64,000 nucleotides of DNA. Source: JAFGSI01 sp041287425. Lineage in GTDB: Bacteria; Chloroflexota; Anaerolineae; Anaerolineales; Villigracilaceae. The stretch lies in assembly GCA_041287425.1 (NCBI GenBank), contig JBEULG010000027.1, positions 62,001-126,000 on the forward strand. Reading direction: 5' to 3'. The notes under the pieces are model-generated. The model had not been told where the DNA came from, did not search any database, and saw only the letters and a program-made list of their open reading frames with translations. Position numbers and translations under genes: made by a program. Shown one piece after another: positions 25,617 to 34,750 of the stretch; the stretch's first letter is position 1; the number at the start of each line of letters is the position of its first letter.

Positions 25617-27772
25617 AGATTTAAATCCTTGAGTAAGTCATCATCGGAGCGCTCGTAAAGCGTTTCCACTTGCAGAACGGCCTCAAGTGGTTGTATGAAG
25701 ACTGCGCCATTTGGTTGAACAAACATGAAGGTAACAGTAAGATTGCTTGCCTTTGATTTGTTTGGCCAAGGGGTAAGAGTTGCCTTTGTAGTAAATTGGT
25801 TTAGAGGCGCAATTTCCCAGTTCACATCAGGAAGCTCGGCGCCATGTGAAAAAGTAACTTTTTGACATTCGAGTTTCAGAGGGCTGTTATTGATTATCTC
25901 AATCGCTACTTCGCCGCTCATCTCTGCTTCGCCTTTGCCCGTCACTTTAATTTCAAGTTTGGGTAATTGGGCATCACGTTCAAAAATAAACCAAGGAACA
26001 ATCACCTCCTCAGGAAACAGACCGCCATGCGGGTAGGCATCCGTTCCGCTAATATTTGAAAAAGTGATCTCGTTCCATGCTAAACAAAGGTCATGTTCCA
26101 CGCCGAACCGCTCGCCGAAAAGTTCAACCCATCCGGCATTCTCGTTTATCACGAAGCCATTTTCGGGAAAGGTGCGTTCGACTTTCCCCCATGCAGCGCG
26201 TCCGTGCGTTTTCATGCCCGGGCCAGGTTGTGATTGGCGCGGTGTATGGGGGTTCATCAACCGTCCGTGGTCGCTGGTAAGCAGGATGTTCAGGTGAATG
26301 ATCTCTGGTATTGTATCGACGAGTTTCTGTATCTCGTCCACAATGACTTGCAATTCTGCGCGCACTTGCCTGTCGCACTTGTCTTCTTGCTCAAAATGGT
26401 AGGCTTTATCGGGCTGCTCAACGCGCCAGAACCAAACTTGTCCGTGTTGCGCTTCTTTCAAATGTTTATGTGGAGGGCATTTATCGGGCAGGATATAACC
26501 TAACATTTGAGCTTGTGGTGCATAACGTGGCGGCACGCCCTTGAGCAGCGCTTCTTTAGCAAACTCAGTAACAGTGGGCAAGGCAGTGAAGCAATAGGTC
26601 TTTTGCAAAAGCGTCAGCCGTGGAATATGGGCGGAGATTTCTCTTACCATTTTTTCCGCGTCCCAGGCAGGCAGTCCATCCAGAAGGATGCACAAAGTTA
26701 GAGCATTGGAAGTTTCCAGCCGGGCGGATTTTTGAAAAACCAAATAATCGCCTGATAAAAGCCAACGGGGGTAGTGTGCTAGCAGCCAGCGGGCAAAATC
26801 CTGCGCGCGTGTGATAATGGTCTGACGGGCAAAGTCGTCCCCAAAGGCAGCTTGCCAGCGGCGATAGGGCAGATATTGATGCTCGAACCACTCCAGCACG
26901 GCTTTTTCGCCTTCGGGTAGAGAAGATGGCTCAGGAGGCGGGATGATTTCTTCGAGCGCGGACAGGCTTTGCTGATCGAGATAGCGGTAGAGCTGTTGAA
27001 GCACAGCGCGGCTGAGTTTATGGGCATTCTGTCGATAATACTCCGCTGTCAGGATTGCCAATTCTTGTCGCAATGACAGCGATAAGGGGAAAGAGAGCAT
27101 TTCAGAAAAAAAGTTTCCCTTGGTCGCGATAATGCGCTTCATCCAGGCTTCTTTGATTTGCGCCAGAAGTGAGGATGGCAATTCTAGCGGGAACTCGCCC
27201 CAAGCCGGCTGTTCTTTTTTCTCCGCGCCTAACCAACGGAAGAGTAAGATTTGGGCTTGTTCAGCGTTTTGAGCACGATAGAGTTCTACTAACGGCGTGT
27301 TGGCGGCGCGGCATTGCATTTCCTCCGCGAATTTTCTCAGGACGACCATCTCGGCTTCGTTGGGATGGTTTTTGAGTAGCCAGAGCAACCACCGGGCAGC
27401 CTGTTGTGGTGAGGGATTTTCCTGCCACAGAGCATAATCATCCGAAAAACAAGCGTTGAGAACAAAAGTGGGAGACATTTCTTCTTCTGATAAATGTTCT
27501 TTACCAATTTTCCTGGCGAGTTGCTGGGCTTGCTCGGATGAAAGCGCCGGGAAAACCCTCCGCAAAACGGATACGGGCGACTCGACCACTTGCACCGGTA
27601 AACCGCGTAAGGCATAGAACGCTTCGGCCCAGGCACAAAGTCGCGTTCCACGAATCAGCAACGGGGATTGCAACAATGCCAGGCGCAGAAAATCTACTTC
27701 GTTCTCAACGACTTGAACACCTGTTGGAGCAGATAAATCACCTTCAGGGTCGAGCAGGATTTTGGTGGTCAT
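25613..27772 (-). CDS. pglZ: PglZ-family protein (BREX alkaline-phosphatase-superfamily member)
   Basis: A 719-residue PglZ protein, the hallmark of BREX. The PglZ core lies in the middle to C-terminal part: LCILLDGLPAWDAEKMV (about 355-371) with a metal-binding Asp, and LLTSDHGRLMNPH (about 497-508) with Asp/His ligands. A beta-rich C-terminal domain follows. The N-terminal about 300 residues are helical. The start overlaps the brxC stop by 4 bp and the end overlaps brxL, showing tight translational coupling. PglZ is essential for BREX protection and modification; its enzymatic target is not settled, and related proteins show metal-dependent nuclease activity. Confidence 0.9.
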   Translation of the reverse strand: MTTKILLDPEGDLSAPTGVQVVENEVDFLRLALLQSPLLIRGTRLCAWAEAFYALRGLPVQVVESPVSVLRRVFPALSSEQAQQLARKIGKEHLSEEEMSPTFVLNACFSDDYALWQENPSPQQAARWLLWLLKNHPNEAEMVVLRKFAEEMQCRAANTPLVELYRAQNAEQAQILLFRWLGAEKKEQPAWGEFPLELPSSLLAQIKEAWMKRIIATKGNFFSEMLSFPLSLSLRQELAILTAEYYRQNAHKLSRAVLQQLYRYLDQQSLSALEEIIPPPEPSSLPEGEKAVLEWFEHQYLPYRRWQAAFGDDFARQTIITRAQDFARWLLAHYPRWLLSGDYLVFQKSARLETSNALTLCILLDGLPAWDAEKMVREISAHIPRLTLLQKTYCFTALPTVTEFAKEALLKGVPPRYAPQAQMLGYILPDKCPPHKHLKEAQHGQVWFWRVEQPDKAYHFEQEDKCDRQVRAELQVIVDEIQKLVDTIPEIIHLNILLTSDHGRLMNPHTPRQSQPGPGMKTHGRAAWGKVERTFPENGFVINENAGWVELFGERFGVEHDLCLAWNEITFSNISGTDAYPHGGLFPEEVIVPWFIFERDAQLPKLEIKVTGKGEAEMSGEVAIEIINNSPLKLECQKVTFSHGAELPDVNWEIAPLNQFTTKATLTPWPNKSKASNLTVTFMFVQPNGAVFIQPLEAVLQVETLYERSDDDLLKDLNL

Positions 27773-30700
27773 GGTGTGTCTACCAATACTTTCAAACGCT
27801 CAAGACATTCGTGCCGTGTTTGGCGATCAAGTTCTTTGAACAGCGACTCGATTTTGAGTAGACGATCTTGGTCAATCTCCTTTTGAAGAATTTGCCGGAG
27901 TTTTTCGAGACGAGATTGGTCTTCAGCGGAGAGAAAAGAGGGTGGTTTTTGTACTAGACGCAACAATTCATCCGGTTTTTCTCCTGACTTATGACGACTT
28001 TCCAAGTCAAGTATCCATTGAGCTGCCTCCTTTGTTTTTTGTTGACGCAGGGCATCAACATCTTGCTTTGTCTGGCGTAAAAGGTTAACTTGCGCCGGAC
28101 TCAGCCAGACGGAGAATTCAGTTTCGGCGGCTGTAATTTTGGTGTCAATGTTTGCCAACTCTTCCGGCGTATCTTTTGGCAATACGCTCAATGTTTGAAT
28201 CCGCTCAAAGAATTCTTCTAATTTTTCCAGCGTTTGTTGGAGATTAGACAGAGTTTGGTAAAGCGATGTCTCTCGCGTCTGCTCAAGGTTGCGAAGCAGA
28301 AGGTCCTTTTGTTGGCGAATCGCTTGCAGCGAGTCTGCATTTTCTATGGTTTGTCGTAATGCCTGGACTAGTTGTTCAAATTGCTTGATGCGACGCTCTA
28401 TTTGCTCCGTTTTTTCCTGTCGTAGTTTCTCGGTCTGTGAAGAGAGGTTCTGGAATGTGGCGAGTTTTTTTCTGTATTGATACAGGTCAGCCAACCCAGC
28501 AGATACGGCCATGCCGTTGATTTCAGCTAGAATAGGCTTTTCTTCTTCTGCTTGCCTGAGTTCATCTCGACGGGATTTGAGATCTTTCAGTGCATTTTCT
28601 GCCACAGAGCGGAGAGCAGGATACTCTTTGAGAGCGCGCAAGGCTTTGTTTAATTGCTCTTCATGTACTTTGTATTCGCTCAATTCGCTCAATTGGGCAT
28701 AGCGGCTACAGTAAGTCTTGGTTTCGCCTTCCAAGCGAGATACTAAATCTTTGAGCAAGGCTTCTGCTGATGGTTGAGACGGCGAAACAAGCGCAGGTGG
28801 ATTGAGATAGTTAAGTTGAGCACGCAGGGCGAATAATTTATCGAAATCGGCGTTCGAGAAATCCCTTATCCAGCCAGCAACCTGTTCATCGTATTCTTTG
28901 GCTTGGGCTATCGCTTCTTCGAGGCGCGGCGCAAGGTCTGCAATTGCTTGCCGGCGGTCAGAAGATAGACTGGGATTTTCTTGTGTCTGTTCCAGTTTAG
29001 CAAGTGCTTGCTCTGCTTGTGACAGGTTGAAGGGCCGGTTTTGACGAATCTGTTCCAGGATAGAATCCACTTCGGCAAACATTTCGTCAGCATTGATGCG
29101 GCTAATTGCCATTGGGCTAGTCACTATCAGCCGGTCGAGAAAGTCTTTAGGGCTTTTGGTTTCGTCGAAGTAGTTTTTAAACTTTTCGAGCGATACGAGC
29201 TGTCCGCTCATGGAAATGCGGATTTCGTGGCGGCGATAGCCAATCCATGCCGCCAGCAAAAGCGTGAGGGTATTGTAGTCGTGACCGTAGGGTGGATTGA
29301 GTAGATTTAGCAACACCTCGCGGACGCGGATTTCCTTACAACCAGGCGAGAAGGTGTCTTCTAACCGGTTCCAAGATTCGCGTAAAGCCAGTGAAGTTGG
29401 CGGTTGAATCGTGTGATCTTTCGCAGAAAGCAATCCCCATTGCACAGGAAGATAGTTTTTGGTGATGTAGGCTTGAATGTCTTGTTTTCCCAAGCTCGGA
29501 AGGCTGCCTGCAACTTCGTCGCTGAATAATCCCCGGGCAACTTTTTGAACCGCTTCCCGTAATTTGTTTGGACCTTTTCCGCCAACCGCATATTGAGTAT
29601 AAAATTCAATCCGATGCTGATAAGCCCGGCGATAAATGGCGCTGGCTACGTCTTTTAATGACGCATTATTGGTCGTTTCAATTACCGCCCGACATATTTT
29701 CGGCAAAGCGTATTCATGCAATTTTCTGGGCAGGTCAGCGTAATGGTCGGGGTCAAAAAAGATTATGAAATTGACGTCAAACTCGCTGCGGGCGCGTTTG
29801 GTTTCGTTTTCATAACCAATCGAGCCAATTTTTTCTCGTTCGTTGCGCCCCAGGGATTCTAAGGCTTTTTTGCGCCTAGCGGATTCAAGCAAACCGGGCT
29901 GAGCATGGCTGGGCAAGACGACAATGACCGGCAAGGGATGCGGATTTGCGCCTAAGGCGTCGTCTAAAATTTTTTGAGCATTTTGGCGCAGGCGAATTTT
30001 TTCTTCTTCGGTTTTCGCCAAAAGCCAGATGATTAAGCCACGCGCGCCCTCCTCAATGCCAGCCGCTCCCGCGCGATAAGGAGAAAGCAGCGTTTTGATT
30101 GTTTCGGGCGTAAAGAATTCTTCGGTCAGGATGACTTGCTTTGGTGCCCAATCGTCGGCGGCACCAAAGTTCTGCTTCAATTCCAGCCGCGGGATTGATT
30201 TTGCAACTTCATCCAGCAGAGCGCGGTCAGCGGGGGTTTTTTGAACGGCTTCTTCGATAATTTTATCGGTTTCCAGCGAGCGCACCCCGGTTGGAAGTAG
30301 TGAAGAGACCTGGCGGTAGGGGTCAAATTCAATAACGCGATTGTTGCTTAGTTCTCGTAAAATGACTTTCAAGCGGGTCTCGGATAAACCCGAGAGGGCG
30401 CTGAGTAACTGTATTTGATCGGAGCCAGTTGCTTTTTTTCTATCCAAGGCGCTGACCGCTTGTTGTAGTAACAAGGCTTTGAGCGCGGCGCGATGTTCTT
30501 CGTCGAGCGGAAGGCGCGCGTTTTCGAGTGCGGCGCGATAGGCTTCATACCATTTTTTAGAGATTTGTTCGCCGAAGAAATCTACCAGTTCAATCGCAAA
30601 GACGAAATTAGGCTCTCCATCGCCGCGTTCGGCGGATTGTTCAGGCAACCCCTTTTCCCAGCGGTCGCGGACAAAATGCAAAGCAGTGCGCGCATTTTCG

Positions 30701-31974
30701 CCCGTTCCGGCTTCAAAGGTGTGGTTGGAAAGGATGGCGGTTGTTAGAGGATGAAGCGGAAAGCAACCTTTAACAACTGTTTGTAGTTTCTGTTCATTTC
30801 CCCATCGTAGGGTGTCGTCATACCGTTGGGAAAAATAGTCGGTGAGTGTTTCGCGATTGCGGGACATAGCCGCGCGGATGGGTTGGTGTTGCAGCCAGGC
30901 TGCCCAGGCTTTTTCATCTTGTTTTAAGTAAGAATCCAGCACGCCCTCCATCAGCGAGAACAATCGGGCGCGTTTGTCTTGCGGCAAGCGGTCGAGTTCT
31001 TTTCTGACGTCATCGCGCCGTGTGCCCTGGGCATATGTTTCCAGCACGCTTTCCAGTTCAATTTGGGTAAAAGCCAGGAAGGCGCTTTTGCCTTGTCGGT
31101 CGCTGATTCCATTAAGTAAATCTTGCAATTTGCCTGCGGCGCGCGATGCGACATATTTTTGCAAGAACAGGCTGAATTCATCGAACAGGACCAGCAAACC
31201 GCCCATCTTGTTCGGCACACAAACTTCATCTACTGCCCATAACACCAAGTCTTTCAGACTGATTTCGCGTCCAAAATCAGGATACGCCCCTGTCAGGTGT
31301 TTGAACGTTTCGCGCACGAGTTCATAGGCCCCGCTTTTGCGTAAGTCCTGGCGCAAAGAAGCCAAGTCTGTGTTATGACTGGCGAGAAACGCTTCTGCTT
31401 TCTGACGAGGTTCGCCATTGAGGTTATCCAACCAGGCTTGAGCGGGCTTGTGCCAGAGGGGGATCTCAATGTCGCTTGTACAATCGTGTTCTTTGAGAGC
31501 CTGTTCCAACGCCAGCAGGAAGCCTTCTTGCAAATCATCGAATCCGTCGCCTCGCAGACGGATGACCAAAAATTCGCCTTTGCTCTGCTTGAACTCGCGG
31601 TAGCCGCTGAGCGCCGCGGGGTTATTGAGTGCTTGCCCTAAACGCTCGAAAATGATGCGAACTTCATCGGACTCTGCTGGACGGGAGAAGAAGTTGGCGA
31701 GCGTGAGCGCCAGGTGACTTTTGCCGCGTCCGTAGTTGGCTGTCAGTACGATGCGATTTTCGTAGCGGTTGAGCGTAAAGGCAGTTTTGAGCGTTTCCAG
31801 CACATCTCTGGCTGAGACATCTCGCCCGGCGCCACTGGTGGCTGGAGCGCTGACCGTAAAAATGTAGTTGCGCAGCAAGTCGCGGTTGAGTTGGGAATTG
31901 TCGTAATCGCTCAACTGCACATCGGAACGAAAGGCGCCGTGTTCGTCAATATGGACCAAGTCTTTGATGAGCAT
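27769..31974 (-). CDS. brxC: BrxC/PglY-type large P-loop ATPase
   Basis: A 1401-residue ATPase of the BrxC/PglY family (DUF6079-like). The N-terminus LIKDLVHIDEHGAFRSDVQL is followed by Walker A NYGRGKSHLAL (80-90) and Walker B GLLVLFDEFSLF (about 256-267). A large middle region follows, and the last 350 or so residues are rich in Glu/Lys/Gln heptads predicted to be coiled coil. BrxC binds DNA and nucleotides within the BREX complex. It lies 23 bp downstream of the small protein gene and overlaps pglZ by 4 bp. Composition is lower in GC than the flanking chromosome. Confidence 0.88.
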   Translation of the reverse strand: MLIKDLVHIDEHGAFRSDVQLSDYDNSQLNRDLLRNYIFTVSAPATSGAGRDVSARDVLETLKTAFTLNRYENRIVLTANYGRGKSHLALTLANFFSRPAESDEVRIIFERLGQALNNPAALSGYREFKQSKGEFLVIRLRGDGFDDLQEGFLLALEQALKEHDCTSDIEIPLWHKPAQAWLDNLNGEPRQKAEAFLASHNTDLASLRQDLRKSGAYELVRETFKHLTGAYPDFGREISLKDLVLWAVDEVCVPNKMGGLLVLFDEFSLFLQKYVASRAAGKLQDLLNGISDRQGKSAFLAFTQIELESVLETYAQGTRRDDVRKELDRLPQDKRARLFSLMEGVLDSYLKQDEKAWAAWLQHQPIRAAMSRNRETLTDYFSQRYDDTLRWGNEQKLQTVVKGCFPLHPLTTAILSNHTFEAGTGENARTALHFVRDRWEKGLPEQSAERGDGEPNFVFAIELVDFFGEQISKKWYEAYRAALENARLPLDEEHRAALKALLLQQAVSALDRKKATGSDQIQLLSALSGLSETRLKVILRELSNNRVIEFDPYRQVSSLLPTGVRSLETDKIIEEAVQKTPADRALLDEVAKSIPRLELKQNFGAADDWAPKQVILTEEFFTPETIKTLLSPYRAGAAGIEEGARGLIIWLLAKTEEEKIRLRQNAQKILDDALGANPHPLPVIVVLPSHAQPGLLESARRKKALESLGRNEREKIGSIGYENETKRARSEFDVNFIIFFDPDHYADLPRKLHEYALPKICRAVIETTNNASLKDVASAIYRRAYQHRIEFYTQYAVGGKGPNKLREAVQKVARGLFSDEVAGSLPSLGKQDIQAYITKNYLPVQWGLLSAKDHTIQPPTSLALRESWNRLEDTFSPGCKEIRVREVLLNLLNPPYGHDYNTLTLLLAAWIGYRRHEIRISMSGQLVSLEKFKNYFDETKSPKDFLDRLIVTSPMAISRINADEMFAEVDSILEQIRQNRPFNLSQAEQALAKLEQTQENPSLSSDRRQAIADLAPRLEEAIAQAKEYDEQVAGWIRDFSNADFDKLFALRAQLNYLNPPALVSPSQPSAEALLKDLVSRLEGETKTYCSRYAQLSELSEYKVHEEQLNKALRALKEYPALRSVAENALKDLKSRRDELRQAEEEKPILAEINGMAVSAGLADLYQYRKKLATFQNLSSQTEKLRQEKTEQIERRIKQFEQLVQALRQTIENADSLQAIRQQKDLLLRNLEQTRETSLYQTLSNLQQTLEKLEEFFERIQTLSVLPKDTPEELANIDTKITAAETEFSVWLSPAQVNLLRQTKQDVDALRQQKTKEAAQWILDLESRHKSGEKPDELLRLVQKPPSFLSAEDQSRLEKLRQILQKEIDQDRLLKIESLFKELDRQTRHECLERLKVLVDTP

Positions 31975-31997
31975 GAGGCCCTCCTGGAAACGCTGAT

Positions 31998-32459
31998 TTA
32001 GGGGTCTCCCTGGGCAACCAGGGCGGAATAGCGTTGAACGAGTTCGAGCGGGAAGAGTTCATGGGCGTGTTCGGGCAGGCTCAAGACCAGTTTGGCGCGC
32101 GGGTAGGGAATTCCCTCCAGCGCGCCGCGCCAGAAGCGCTCGCGCTCATCCACCTCCAAACCCAATAGAAGCAAATCCAGCGTATGGACAAGCAAACAAT
32201 CGCGGTGATGAACTCCATTTGCCAGAGCGCGCAGCAGGTCGAGCAATTTCTGGTGACCATCCGGGCGGGTAAGACCGGAGAAGCGGGCGCCGGCGGGCAG
32301 CCGGTCGAGGTATGCCTGCCGCGCGTCGAGCGGCTGCAAATTGAGCCGCGCGGCAAGCGTTTCTTCTTTTCCCAAGTATTCGCGCGGCAGAAGCCAAACG
32401 CCTACTCCGTTGCGCGCGCCGGGTTGCCGGAGTTGTTGAACCAAGGTGTGCGCGTCCAT
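31998..32459 (-). CDS. Small island protein, possibly BrxF-like but lacking a P-loop
   Basis: A 153-residue protein from the ATG at 32459, 19 bp after the DUF4007-2 stop; a longer reading to 32549 would overlap that gene. Visible segments are LAARLNLQPLDARQAYLDRLP, LLDLLRALANGVHHRDCLLV, HTLDLLLLGL and FWRGALEGIPYPRAKLVLSLPEHAHELFP. The order (helix with paired Arg, buried strand with acidic end, FW, PYPR, lysine-free LVLSLPE) recalls the small ATPase BrxF of BREX type 3, but there is no GxxxxGK(S/T). It could be an inactive NTPase acting as adaptor for BrxC or PglZ. The assignment is tentative. Confidence 0.6.
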   Translation of the reverse strand: MDAHTLVQQLRQPGARNGVGVWLLPREYLGKEETLAARLNLQPLDARQAYLDRLPAGARFSGLTRPDGHQKLLDLLRALANGVHHRDCLLVHTLDLLLLGLEVDERERFWRGALEGIPYPRAKLVLSLPEHAHELFPLELVQRYSALVAQGDP

Positions 32460-32478
32460 TGAAAGCGCCTCCGCTTGC

Positions 32479-33273
32479 TTATGCGTACAATCTTTGCAGT
32501 GCAAATTCGGGGTCCGGCTGGAGCAGAACAACCTGATAGGGTTGGGCAATGCGGTGCAGGTCTATCATGCCTTCTTGCTTGAGTTGAATCAGCAGGTCGG
32601 TCAGGCCGCTCTCGCCCAACAGGAAGACGCCGGCAAAGTTTTCGCCAGCGAACTCATCAAGGTTGACCGTCAGGCGTTTCCCATAACGCGCCTGCCAATA
32701 CTCCGCCAGGGCATAGCCCAGCGCCCAAACCGGCGGGGCGGAGACGGCAGGCACGCGATAGCGTTCTTTCTCGATTTCTTCGAGCAAACCAAGACGGCTG
32801 AGCCCGTCGGTTTTGAGATACGTGCCGGTGAAGACCGTGACCGTGCTGCGCACCGAGCGGGGAGCGGGGTCTTTGCCTGCTTCGCCGCGCAGCAGGTTGG
32901 TCAGGTCGGCGGTCAAGTCGGCGGCGGTAAACGTGTTGCCCGGCAAAAAACGCCGCCGAACCAGAGAATGCCAAAAGGCGGTTGGTCCGTGCGGCGCGGC
33001 AAGGTGATAGTGCATCAGCCATTGCGTGCCCGGTTTTTCCAGCGCTGGGTCATATTCGGCTGCAAAGCGCCCAAAGAGGGTGAGATGATTTTTTTCGTCC
33101 AACAGCCCCGCTCGATAGGCGTAGCGAGGCATTGCCTCTTGGTAAATTGTTCCTAAGTCTGTATATTGGGCTAAATCTGTCTTCCTAAATCCAGGCCTTC
33201 CTTGAGCGAGGTGCAGTACTTTAGCAATTGATGAACGTGATAAGGAAAAGGTTCGATGAAAAGTTAATCTCAT
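32479..33273 (-). CDS. DUF4007 protein, divergent copy (SspB-like?)
   Basis: A 264-residue protein from the ATG at 33273, with AAGGA 7 nt upstream. It has DUF4007 landmarks: FHRTFSLSRSSIAKVL near the start, then YDPALEKPGTQWLMHYHLA, which matches the family (Y/W)DPYLED..(T/S)LWLLHW pattern, and a WALGYALAEYW segment before the C-terminus. The loop that usually reads GVGKNM is altered (TDLGTIYQEAMPRYAYRAGLL). DUF4007 proteins go with DNA phosphorothioation; SspB, a DNA-nicking protein, is thought to belong here. A second, more typical copy starts the operon. Confidence 0.75.
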   Translation of the reverse strand: MRLTFHRTFSLSRSSIAKVLHLAQGRPGFRKTDLAQYTDLGTIYQEAMPRYAYRAGLLDEKNHLTLFGRFAAEYDPALEKPGTQWLMHYHLAAPHGPTAFWHSLVRRRFLPGNTFTAADLTADLTNLLRGEAGKDPAPRSVRSTVTVFTGTYLKTDGLSRLGLLEEIEKERYRVPAVSAPPVWALGYALAEYWQARYGKRLTVNLDEFAGENFAGVFLLGESGLTDLLIQLKQEGMIDLHRIAQPYQVVLLQPDPEFALQRLYA

Positions 33274-33293
33274 GTTCCCGTCCTTTTGTTTTG

Positions 33294-34100
33294 TTATAAA
33301 TGACATATTAAGCAACTTTCACTTTTTTCACTTTCCTCTACCGCGAATATGTTGACTAGCGTCAAATTAGTTTTTGACTGTTGTTGACGTTTCTTGCGTC
33401 GTTCGTATTCTTCTAAAATCGCCTTTTGGCGTTCAGGCAAACGCAATTCTTTGAGACTTTCCTGCTGAGACCACGTGTATCGTTCGCCTGTTTCTGGATC
33501 TTCTTTCTCATATGATTCTGCTTTTGCATATAAATCAGGATGATGTTGTAATAACCCTAACCATTCATTTTTTTGCTGAAAAAAACAAAAGTAACATCCA
33601 GATCGGGAACGCCATTGATAATATTCAGGTAGCCCTAAGCCGCTCTCATCCAATATTCGAAAAACATCTTCCCTTCTTATCCCATCTTCTATAAATGGAT
33701 AACGGGCGATGATATTTGGTCTAGTGGAAATATACCCTTTGCGATGGATTTCATCTGCCCGAATCCCAATGTAGGTGTAACAAGGGCTTTCTCCTACGTA
33801 TTCTTCAAACGGCTTTATTTTGAGATATTCTGTGCACCATCGTACTTGGCCCGACGGTAAAAAGCCGCCACGCGCCTTGAGCATATCTTCAAAAGACTGA
33901 CGCGCCTTGAGCTTTTTTATTTCTTTTCCCAAGAAGGCTTCCAGTTTTTCCAAATATCTATAGGTTTCTCGCAACTCTTCGCCGGTATCGCAAAAGACGT
34001 ACTCGAGGTTGGGGATACGGTCGCGCAGGTAGATGGCCAGGGCGGTGCTGTCCTTGCCGCCGGAGAGGGAGACGATGTGACGGATAGGTTCTTCGGACAT
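33294..34100 (-). CDS. PAPS-reductase-family protein (BrxP/SspD/DndC-like)
   Basis: A 268-residue ATP-pyrophosphatase-fold protein. The PP-loop SLSGGKDSTA (11-20) binds ATP. Cysteines sit in RWCTEYLKIKP (C89), SGCYFCFFQQKNEW (C169, C172) and the C-terminal SCLICHL (C263, C266), enough to hold an Fe-S cluster as in DndC. This family is the defining extra gene (brxP) of BREX type 4, and its Dnd/Ssp relatives activate DNA for replacement of a phosphate oxygen by sulfur. It lies 20 bp before DUF4007-2 and 23 bp after vapC. Plain sulfate assimilation is unlikely given the context. Confidence 0.88.
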   Translation of the reverse strand: MSEEPIRHIVSLSGGKDSTALAIYLRDRIPNLEYVFCDTGEELRETYRYLEKLEAFLGKEIKKLKARQSFEDMLKARGGFLPSGQVRWCTEYLKIKPFEEYVGESPCYTYIGIRADEIHRKGYISTRPNIIARYPFIEDGIRREDVFRILDESGLGLPEYYQWRSRSGCYFCFFQQKNEWLGLLQHHPDLYAKAESYEKEDPETGERYTWSQQESLKELRLPERQKAILEEYERRKKRQQQSKTNLTLVNIFAVEESEKSESCLICHL

Positions 34101-34123
34101 AGGGTTTCAGATACCAATCAAGG

Positions 34124-34495
34124 CTATTTCGGGATGTATTTCACATTTTCCAGCCCGGCAAAGTGTGCGTCTTGCGTCCAGAGCGTAGCGTCGTGGAGGC
34201 GGGCAGTCGCGAGAATGAAACTATCGGCCATGGGGAGATGGTGTTCGAGCGACAGGTCGGCAGCCAGGAGGGCAATTTCGTCGCTGATCGCGACAATCTG
34301 ACCGCGATACAACCGGCTGATGCCTTGCAACGCAGCCTCTTTGCCAAATTGCTGATGGAGCCGTCTGAAAACTTCGTACAAGCAGACGACGGGAACCAGC
34401 AACTTATCTTCCTGCGCAATCACCGGTGCATAGAAATTTGCATGTGCGCCGTTAGCAAAATATTCCAGCCAGCCGGAAGAATCGACTACATTCAT
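34124..34495 (-). CDS. vapC: VapC-type PIN-domain toxin
   Basis: A 123-residue PIN-domain ribonuclease. The four acidic residues are in place: D5 (NVVDSSG), E41 (CLYEVF), D91 (MADSFILATA) and D109 (TQDAHF). The start overlaps the antitoxin stop in ATGA. Toxins of this type cleave tRNA or rRNA when freed from their antitoxin. The pair lies inside the defence operon, between the large ATPase and the PAPS-reductase-like gene. It may work as an addiction module stabilising the island or as an abortive arm (inference). Confidence 0.93.
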   Translation of the reverse strand: MNVVDSSGWLEYFANGAHANFYAPVIAQEDKLLVPVVCLYEVFRRLHQQFGKEAALQGISRLYRGQIVAISDEIALLAADLSLEHHLPMADSFILATARLHDATLWTQDAHFAGLENVKYIPK

Positions 34496-34704
34496 CGTTC
34501 TTCGTTCTCTTCTTCGCGCTGTGGGTCGGTGTCCAGACCGGGGAAAATGCCTTGTGCCTGTTCGAGAGGCGGCACAAACAACACCCGTAAACCGCCTTCG
34601 AAGGGGATGAAAACCGCTTTGTACCCCGGCTTGACATCATATCTCTTCCGAATGGCTGCCGGAATGACGATTTGAAACTTGGAAGAAATTGTGACTGCTT
34701 CCAT
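34492..34704 (-). CDS. vapB: VapB/AbrB-type antitoxin
   Basis: A 70-residue SpoVT/AbrB swapped-hairpin DNA-binding protein: EAVTISSKFQIVIPAAIRKR followed by KPGYKAVFIPFEGGLRV. The acidic tail (REEENEER) is typical of the toxin-blocking part. A GAGGTG lies upstream of the ATG. An extended -10 box lies 36 nt upstream, so the pair is probably autoregulated from its own promoter as well as read from the operon promoter. Confidence 0.92.
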   Translation of the reverse strand: MEAVTISSKFQIVIPAAIRKRYDVKPGYKAVFIPFEGGLRVLFVPPLEQAQGIFPGLDTDPQREEENEER

Positions 34705-34739
34705 CTTACACCTCGCGAACGAACTGATATGGTAATAAG

Positions 34740-34748
34740 ATTATAGCA
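34740..34748 (-). promoter_or_regulatory. Extended -10 promoter of vapBC
   Basis: Minus strand TGCTATAAT just downstream of the stop of the 1103-residue ATPase gene and 36 nt before vapB. It gives the downstream half of the operon a possible independent start. Confidence 0.65.
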
Positions 34749-34750
34749 CA

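Noticed and set aside
33294..34100. Assimilatory PAPS reductase (cysH)
   Set aside because: No sulfate-assimilation neighbours. The GCYFC and C-terminal CLIC cysteines and the BREX/DUF4007 context fit BrxP, SspD or DndC better.
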